From Lentisphaerota bacterium (GTDB lineage Bacteria; Verrucomicrobiota; Kiritimatiellia; JAAZAB01): a stretch of 11,487 nucleotides of DNA. This document shows, piece after piece, positions 1 to 4,890 of this stretch. The translations under genes and the position numbers were made by a program. The DNA is taken from positions 1 to 11,487 of the forward strand of contig JAIVGW010000262.1 in assembly GCA_020201415.1 (NCBI GenBank), in the 5' to 3' direction. Each line of letters opens with the position of its first letter. Within the stretch, counting starts at the first letter, position 1. Under the pieces are notes generated by a model. The model was not told the origin of the DNA. It saw only the letters and a program-made list of their open reading frames with translations, and made no database searches.

Positions 1-1566
1 GGCATCAGACTCGTCCACGATCAAACCCGTGGCGGCGGACTGCAGGGTATAGCCCACGCCCGCGCGGTTGATCCATAGGTCGTTGAAGGTGGCGATGCCG
101 CCCACCGCCGCGCGGGTCAGGGTGCCTGACAGCGTGCCGGATGATGGATTATTTTGAATGGACAGGGTCACCGGGGTGGTGGCGTTTTCCACCAGTTGTC
201 CCAAGCTGTCCAGCACCCGCACGGTTACGGACGGGGTGATGGTCTCGCCCGCGATGGTGTCCGCCGGCTCCACTTCGAATACCAGTTGCGCGGGCGCGCC
301 AAACACCGTCAGCGCCACGTCCACCGTCTGCGTCACCCCGCCATGGTCCGTTGTGGCGACTTCCACCGTGGCTGTATAGTGGCCCGGCGCCAGGGCGGCG
401 GTGTCGTAGCTGATGGCGATGGTGTGCGTCTCGGCGTCCGTCAGGGTGCCGGAGTCCGGGCTCGCATCCAGCCAGGCGCCGCCGCTGATGGTGATGTCGT
501 AATCAAACGCGCCTGAGCCGGTCTTGATGATATCGAATTCCTGGGCGTCGGCCAGGGATCCGGCGGGAATGGAGTTGCTCAGGGCGGAAGGGGTAAGGCT
601 GTAGTCCATGACGTTGAGCGTTACCGCCACTTCCTGCGTCATGCCGCCCCAATCGGAAGAAACAAACCGCAAAACATCCGAATTGACGCCGGACGACAGG
701 CTGTTCGTCAGGTAAGTGACCCACACTTGGTTGGTCATATTATTGGTCAGGCTTCCGCCCACGGAACTCAATTCCAGCCAGGGCGAGCCATGCTCCACTT
801 CAATTTGATAGTCAATCTCGCCATCACCCGCGGAAACCAAATCGAGAAATTGCGTCGGCACGGTATAGCCCAAAATAATGTTGTTGGTAAACGCGTTTGG
901 AACCGCCGTCATACGCGGCATGGCATCGGTATCATACAAATACACGTTGTCCAGATAGCTGGTGCTGTTGGCGCCGCTGTAAACTTCGAGACCGCTAAAT
1001 AATTCCGGGCCCGTGGCAATGAAATGCAGGCCCGTCGCCAGAACACGGCCATTCACGTCCAGACGCCACTGGCGCTGGGCGTAATCCATGCGCACATCCA
1101 CACGCACCCAATCGTTCGACGGCACGGGATCGACCGCGACCCCGTGGACATCGTTGGACAACACCTGCCAACCATAACCGGCGTTATATACCACGAAATA
1201 ACCGGAGGTACTGACATACAGTTGCGCGTTGCCGTCGGTCCACACCGGGGGATTATCGATGCTGTCGTCATAATAATCGACGACGACATCCATGCCCATC
1301 CAAAGGTTGGTGGAATATGCGGCGGAAAAACTATTGGAAAGCGCCGCCCGGGAAGGGATTATCGCGGAGCGGGTGCTGCCGGACGCATGGACGTTGGTTT
1401 GGACCATGACAGCATTGGTTGACCCATACCAGTGATTCGTGTCGTAAAGCACCGTACCGGGCGCATAAGCTTCAAAGTCGTCAACATACTGAATCGTATT
1501 GGTATCCGCGCAGAGGCTGACCGCGCAAGCCAGGGATAAAACCATGATGAATTTTCTGACAACCAT
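1..1566 (-). CDS. Exported LamG-like/BACON/Ig-like surface protein, partial (C-terminus beyond window)
   Basis: Reading the minus strand from ATG at 1566 gives 522 codons without a stop to the left edge, so only the N-terminal part is present. Residues 1-20 look like a signal peptide: basic start (VVRKF), hydrophobic core, probable cleavage after LCA. Residues about 22-212 resemble a concanavalin A/LamG-like beta-sandwich (VDDFEAYAPGTVLYD near the start, then WVRVDVRMDYAQRQWRLDVNG, then YLDNVYLYD). Two BACON-like modules follow, about 223-321 and 322-422. Each has a WLE/WLD core and ends in a matching phrase (DWGGMTQEVAVTLNV and DHGGVTQTVDVALTV). A third Ig-like module begins at about 425 (APAQLVFEVEPADTIAGE). 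Such proteins are exported and bind glycans or act in adhesion; the substrate cannot be told. A strong SD-like GGGGGTGG (1569-1576) lies just before the start. Plus-strand ORFs across this region are shadows. Confidence 0.82.
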   Translation of the reverse strand, partial: MVVRKFIMVLSLACAVSLCADTNTIQYVDDFEAYAPGTVLYDTNHWYGSTNAVMVQTNVHASGSTRSAIIPSRAALSNSFSAAYSTNLWMGMDVVVDYYDDSIDNPPVWTDGNAQLYVSTSGYFVVYNAGYGWQVLSNDVHGVAVDPVPSNDWVRVDVRMDYAQRQWRLDVNGRVLATGLHFIATGPELFSGLEVYSGANSTSYLDNVYLYDTDAMPRMTAVPNAFTNNIILGYTVPTQFLDLVSAGDGEIDYQIEVEHGSPWLELSSVGGSLTNNMTNQVWVTYLTNSLSSGVNSDVLRFVSSDWGGMTQEVAVTLNVMDYSLTPSALSNSIPAGSLADAQEFDIIKTGSGAFDYDITISGGAWLDASPDSGTLTDAETHTIAISYDTAALAPGHYTATVEVATTDHGGVTQTVDVALTVFGAPAQLVFEVEPADTIAGETITPSVTVRVLDSLGQLVENATTPVTLSIQNNPSSGTLSGTLTRAAVGGIATFNDLWINRAGVGYTLQSAATGLIVDESDA

Positions 1567-1600
1567 ATCCACCCCCAATCATGCCGGTTGAATCCAGCCA

Positions 1601-1629
1601 AAAGTATTCGAAATTCGTTTTGGTGTAAA
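1601..1629 (-). promoter_or_regulatory. Possible sigma-70-type promoter for the surface-protein gene
   Basis: On the minus strand TTTACA (1624-1629, five of six to the -35 consensus) is followed after exactly 17 nt by TACTTT (1601-1606), a weak -10. Transcription would begin near 1594, leaving a leader of about 28 nt before ATG at 1566. The -10 match is only three of six, so this is tentative. Confidence 0.3.
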
Positions 1630-1671
1630 GCAGCTTTTTTAAACAAACAGAGCGTTTTTTGGTGTTACCTG

Positions 1672-1699
1672 TGTTCAGGGTTCAGCGTTTAGGATTCAG
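1672..1699. repeat. Degenerate 7-bp tandem repeat, copy A
   Basis: Four consecutive heptamers, tgttcag, ggttcag, cgtttag and gattcag, share the pattern NNTTCAG. They lie between the stop of the glycine-rich gene (1712) and the start of the surface-protein gene (1566). A closely similar run occurs at 3613-3641, so this is a dispersed intergenic element rather than chance. Its function is unknown. Confidence 0.6.
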
Positions 1700-1711
1700 T
1701 AGTAAATCAAC

Positions 1712-2278
1712 TCACCTGAAAAGGATCATCGTGCCGCGCGGGATCGGATAACGGATAACAACGATGCCCGAACCGCCGCTGCCGGAATAACCACTATTCC
1801 GCGACCCGCCGCCGCCGCCGCCGGTGTTGGGTGCGCCAGATTGTCCGGAGCCGCCAGCACCGCCGCCGCCAAGTCCGCCCGCCCCTGGATCTCGCGCAGT
1901 AGCCGTCGTACCATCCGACCCATAGCGGCTGTTGCAACCACCGCCACCGCCGGCATACCAGAGCGGCGTCCCCGTGATGCTGGATTCAATGCCATCGCCG
2001 CCATCTCCTGCCTGGACATCCTCGATGGCGTCATGTCCGGGTTCGCCCGCGCCGCCGCCGCCGCCGCCACCGGTATATTGAATGCCGGCCCCGCCGTCAT
2101 GGCCCTGGGGCGGATCAGTCGGAGGCTCATTACCCGGACTACCCGCCAAGACCGCCATCGCCCACGACCACTTGTATAACGCCGGATGGAATCGGCATGC
2201 TTCCCGTTCTAAGGCCCCCGGCTCCGCCACCGGCTCCGCCCACGGAATTGTTACCACGGTGGTTACCCCCGCCGCCAC
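1712..2278 (-). CDS. Glycine-rich domain protein, C-terminal fragment after frameshift
   Basis: This frame carries the second half of the glycine-rich protein that starts at 2525. The meaningful sequence begins near 2140 (SPGNEPPTDPPQGHDGG); the 46 or so residues read upstream of that look out of frame, because the same bases encode a better match in the frame of the 2525 gene. It contains repeated Gly blocks (YTGGGGGGGAGEPG, WYAGGGGG, GLGGGGAGG, NTGGGGGG) and the characteristic ending GSGIVVIRY, followed by a short tail (PIPRGTMILFR). Blocks of this type are typical of the glycine-rich beta-prism-like domain found in phage tail proteins and in exported proteins of environmental bacteria. Rejoined to the upstream part, the protein would be about 270 residues. 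Whether this part is translated depends on the frameshift near 2139-2144 being an assembly error, or on recoding. Confidence 0.6.
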   Translation of the reverse strand: MAAGVTTVVTIPWAEPVAEPGALEREACRFHPALYKWSWAMAVLAGSPGNEPPTDPPQGHDGGAGIQYTGGGGGGGAGEPGHDAIEDVQAGDGGDGIESSITGTPLWYAGGGGGCNSRYGSDGTTATARDPGAGGLGGGGAGGSGQSGAPNTGGGGGGSRNSGYSGSGGSGIVVIRYPIPRGTMILFR

Positions 2279-2525
2279 CGCCGGCGACGATCAGATATTC
2301 CACCTCGCCGCCCGAGGCGACCATGAAATCATTCGTCCCAACCGTGGTGAACGCATGCACACGCCATGGAATGCCGGCAACTGTAATTTCATAAACATGG
2401 TCACCCCCTTCGGCTTCGACAGCGCATGCCGACAAAGGAAAAAGCATCAAGGCCACAGTCATTCCTGTGCATAAGACTGCCGCCTTATACCAACAACGAA
2501 TAGATTTCAGCATCCGTACTTTCAT
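2139..2525 (-). CDS. Exported glycine-rich domain protein, N-terminal fragment
   Basis: ATG at 2525 has a good SD, AAGGA (complement of 2534-2538), seven to eight nt upstream. Residues 1-34 form a signal peptide: basic region MKVRMLKSIR, then hydrophobic GMTVALMLFPLSAC. LSAC fits a lipobox, and ACA could also be a signal peptidase I site, so lipoprotein or soluble export are both possible. The mature part starts VEAEGGDHVYEITVAG. It then shows the recognisable opening of the glycine-rich domain: IPWRVHAFTTVG, GGEVEYLIVAGGGGGG and GGAGGGAGGLRTG. The frame ends prematurely at TAG (2139-2141), in the middle of the expected VVVGDGGLGG loop, while the family sequence continues in the neighbouring frame. 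The likely role is a cell-surface or matrix component; no enzymatic residues are seen. It lies upstream of the LamG/BACON gene on the same strand and may belong to the same surface locus. Confidence 0.7.
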   Translation of the reverse strand: MKVRMLKSIRCWYKAAVLCTGMTVALMLFPLSACAVEAEGGDHVYEITVAGIPWRVHAFTTVGTNDFMVASGGEVEYLIVAGGGGGGNHRGNNSVGGAGGGAGGLRTGSMPIPSGVIQVVVGDGGLGG

Positions 2526-2816
2526 TTAATTTATCCTTACAGCCTTCATTTACATTGTATCATCATGATAACAAAATAGTTGATTTTGGTTTGAGAATGG
2601 AGCGACAGTATAGCGTTCCTCTTGTATGATGATCCGGCTGAATTTCTATTATTATTATACCGTTTGTACAATTGTTGCACAATGAATATTGTTGGCCAAA
2701 TGATGGATATTATTGACATATCAATTTTACCGCTGACATTCCGTAAAAGACAGGCAGGAGCCCCCGGGAAACCAGGCACGCTTGCTAAATCGCAATAATC
2801 CCCGGACTACAAGCGA
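2526..2816. other. AT-rich intergenic region, no convincing gene
   Basis: This 291-bp gap separates the glycine-rich gene from the TPR fragment and is clearly more AT-rich than its surroundings. It holds the candidate -10/palindrome at 2554-2570 and two overlapping palindromes at 2664-2683 (ttgtacaa and attgt-tgc-acaat). A 77-codon minus-strand ORF (2546-2779) has odd composition and no SD and is not accepted. Confidence 0.5.
2554..2570 (-). promoter_or_regulatory. Possible -10 box overlapping a 13-bp palindrome upstream of the glycine-rich gene
   Basis: On the minus strand TACAAT (2554-2559, five of six to consensus) lies 28 nt upstream of ATG 2525. No good -35 is found at normal spacing. 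The perfect palindrome TATCAT-C-ATGATA (2558-2570) overlaps it on the upstream side, which is where a repressor operator could sit. This is inference only. Confidence 0.3.
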
Positions 2817-3503
2817 TTATGGATTGGCAGTTGCGGATACCTCATCCGGCAGACGGTCCAGGCGCTGCAGGGCGGCGCGCGCCGCCGTATTGCGCGGATT
2901 GAACTGAAGGGCCTGCTGCAGCAGTTGGCGCGCCTGCCGCCAGCGCTCCGGCCGCTCCGCCGCCACCAGGGCGCCCTGAATGACTTGCGACATACCGCCC
3001 AGATTGATCAGCTTGTGCGGCGAATTTGGATCATACCGCAGGGCGGCCTCCACCTCGCGGATGCGTTGGAGGTTATCCAGCGGAATATCCTGTCCACGAT
3101 AATTGAAATATACCAGGGCGCGGTATTCCTGCAGACGCGTGTTCCGCCGGTAGTGCGCCAGCGACCGGCGCAACAGCCGCAGGGTCTGCTCATCAAACAG
3201 CCCGGCGCGCGCCCGGGCCATGACTCCCTGGAGATACTGCGCCCCCCGGCGACGGGCCAGATCTTCGCGCACCACCCACCAGCCAGCCAAAACCAGCAAC
3301 AATGCCAGCGCCAGGGATACCCGGCGCCGCCAGGCCGGGAAAACAGACTGTATTTCCGCATCGCCAAAATTGTAATACTGGGCCAGTCCGAGCAGGCAGT
3401 TCAGGGTCATACCAACAACAACCACCAATAACAACCTTCGATACCAGCGTTCATCCCGCAGCAGGCAGACAAATCCTCCCAGCACAATGTAACTAGATGC
3501 CAC
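2817..3503 (-). pseudogene. Remnant of an O-antigen ligase/polymerase-like membrane protein with C-terminal TPR region
   Basis: The only start in this 228-codon frame is GTG at 3503, with no SD. The frame stays open 5' of it for 23 codons back to a stop at 3573-3575, and those codons (PLHHESLPDLV just before the GTG) look like normal protein, as if the true 5' end had been lost. Residues 3-15 and 23-42 are two hydrophobic helices ending LLGLAQYYNFGD. Residues 61-78 form a third (VSLALALLLVLAGWWVV). About 85-220 is a soluble helical tail with TPR-like pairs (YDPNSPHKLINLG; WRQARQLLQQALQFNPRN). Ligases of the Wzy_C/WaaL type normally have about ten or more helices between the GLxQY-like helix and the last helix before the TPR tail. 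Here they are joined after about 15 residues, so a large in-frame internal deletion is likely. The family assignment is my inference. It could instead be a small intact TPR membrane protein. Confidence 0.45.
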
Positions 3504-3707
3504 CAGGTCTGGTAGGGATTCATGGTGCAGCGGCTTGACCTGCTTTAATTTTGGCGTATTGAATTGACCGTATCAGCCCCATCTGTTAGGTATTAAATTT
3601 ATTCGTTGAAAGTGTTCAGTGGTTCAGCGTTCTGAGTGCAGACCGGAAAACGCACTGGTCTTTTCTAAACGCTGATATCCATAATTCTTAATACCTGAGG
3701 AGTTACC
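3504..3707. other. Intergenic region between TPR remnant and GH28 gene
   Basis: The 204 bp contain 5' residues of the decayed membrane-protein frame (to about 3572), the heptamer repeat copy B and an inverted repeat. TTGACC (3564-3569) and TATTAA (3591-3596) resemble promoter boxes for the plus strand but are 21 nt apart, which is too long for a confident call. Confidence 0.4.
3613..3641. repeat. Degenerate 7-bp tandem repeat, copy B, with an inverted arm
   Basis: The units tgttcag, ggttcag, cgttctg and agtgcag follow one another with one extra t after the first, closely matching copy A at 1672-1699 and in the same orientation. The 8-mer tcagcgtt (3624-3631) recurs inverted as aacgctga at 3668-3675, with inner complementary pieces (gacc/ggtc, gtgc/gcac), so the RNA could fold about 30 nt upstream of the GH28 start. 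Confidence 0.55.
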
Positions 3708-4883
3708 ATGAAATATATATTTTACCCCGAAGACCACGGCGCCGCTGCTGACGGTGCAACCCTTGACACCGCGGCCCTGCAGGCGGCCATCGATGTCTGC
3801 CACGCCGCCGGTGGCGGCCAGGTTGTATGCGGCAGGGGAACCTACCGGACCGGCTCGATCGACCTGAAGAGCAATGTGGAACTGCATGTCGGACCGGGCG
3901 CCCACATCGTCGGCAGCGCCGATCGTGCCGATTACCGCGACTTTATCTCGGCCGGCTTTCACCATGAACGGGCCAACGAGCACACGGCGCGCTATCTGAT
4001 CGGCGCCAGCCATGCGCAAAATGTCGCCATTACCGGACCGGGGGAAATCAACGGCTCCGGCCCGGAGTTTTACGATCAGACGCAAATCAACAGCGCCGGC
4101 CGGTTTGCCGTGAAGCCGGAACTGCGCCCGCGTATCGTCATGTTTCACCAATGCCGGGACGTGCGGTTTGAATCCGCCCGCTTCGTCGATTCCCCCTGCT
4201 GGACTTTCTGGCTTATGCTGTGCGAGCGGGTGCAGGTGCGCGGCATCACGATCCTGGGCGATCAGCGCCTGCTTAATTGCGACGGGATCGACTTCGATGC
4301 CTGCCGCGATGTCACGGTCAGCGACTGCATCATCCATGCCGAGGACGATTGCCTGGTCTGCCGCGCCATCCAGAATGTACACGACGACGAAGCCATCTGT
4401 GAAAACGTTACCGTAACCAACTGCGTCATGAGCAGCACCCACCAGTGCATACGGATCAGCTGTCCCAATGACCATATCGTGCGCAATTGCTCTTTCAGCA
4501 ACCTGACCATGCGCGGCCGCAACGGCATCCTGATCGATCTGCCGCAGCGCTATTTCAATGCTGAAAATCCCTGCCGGGCCGAGGTCCGCGGTATTTCCTT
4601 CGCCGACAGCCGTATTGACTGCCGCTCTACGCCAATCCGTGTGGCCATGGAGGAAGGCGTTCAGGGCGTCGGCATCTCCGACATCAGTTTTTCCAACATG
4701 CGCATCACCGGTGGCCGCTCCTGCGTGATCCAGGGCAACAGCAGCGCAAGCATCGACAAGGTGCTGTTCCACAATGTACGACTCGAGATCGACGACAACG
4801 AGCCTTTGCGCTGTTCAGGATGCCGCAACGTCACATTCAATAACGTGGCAATGACCGGCAGGGGCCAGGGGCCGGCTCAATGA
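3708..4883 (+). CDS. GH28-like right-handed beta-helix glycoside hydrolase (polygalacturonase family)
   Basis: A 391-residue protein with a strong SD GAGGAG (3697-3702) five nt before ATG. The N-terminus has the usual GH28 layout: FYPEDHGAAADGATLDTAALQAAIDVC, then GGGQVVCGRGTYRTGSI at about 35-51. The beta-helix repeats follow (VAITGPGEINGSG; VTVSDCIIHAEDD; VTVTNCVM). GH28 catalytic positions are recognisable: N190-C-D192 for the usual NTD, D213-D214 in EDDC, and H245 in THQ for the usual GHG. The uronate-binding RIK is replaced by L275-I-D277 in NGILID, so the substrate may not be plain galacturonan. There is no signal peptide, which implies cytoplasmic action on imported oligosaccharides. 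Cysteines are unusually frequent for the family. The gene ends 7 nt from the convergent FAD oxidoreductase, with no room for a terminator. Family confidence is high, substrate unknown. Confidence 0.88.
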   Translation: MKYIFYPEDHGAAADGATLDTAALQAAIDVCHAAGGGQVVCGRGTYRTGSIDLKSNVELHVGPGAHIVGSADRADYRDFISAGFHHERANEHTARYLIGASHAQNVAITGPGEINGSGPEFYDQTQINSAGRFAVKPELRPRIVMFHQCRDVRFESARFVDSPCWTFWLMLCERVQVRGITILGDQRLLNCDGIDFDACRDVTVSDCIIHAEDDCLVCRAIQNVHDDEAICENVTVTNCVMSSTHQCIRISCPNDHIVRNCSFSNLTMRGRNGILIDLPQRYFNAENPCRAEVRGISFADSRIDCRSTPIRVAMEEGVQGVGISDISFSNMRITGGRSCVIQGNSSASIDKVLFHNVRLEIDDNEPLRCSGCRNVTFNNVAMTGRGQGPAQ

Positions 4884-4890
4884 GATCCGC

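Noticed and set aside
1024..1422. Plus-strand ORFs over the first 1.5 kb (also 154-516 and 727-1002)
   Set aside because: The minus strand reads as one continuous 522-residue exported protein across the same bases, so these are shadows.
1359..1646. 95-codon minus-strand ORF starting near the surface-protein gene
   Set aside because: It lies in a different frame from the signal peptide and LamG-like sequence, with no SD and no family features.
2546..2779. 77-codon minus-strand ORF in the AT-rich gap
   Set aside because: Low-complexity Ile/Asn/Tyr/Lys composition, no SD, and it overlaps likely promoter sequence; best explained as chance in AT-rich DNA.
3564..3596. TTGACC/TATTAA promoter for the GH28 gene
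   Set aside because: The spacing is 21 nt, outside the usual range, and no alternative -10 fits well.
3624..4772. 382-codon open frame on the minus strand opposite the GH28 gene
   Set aside because: It is an antisense shadow produced by high GC and third-position bias; its composition has no family resemblance, whereas the plus frame has clear GH28 motifs and a strong SD.
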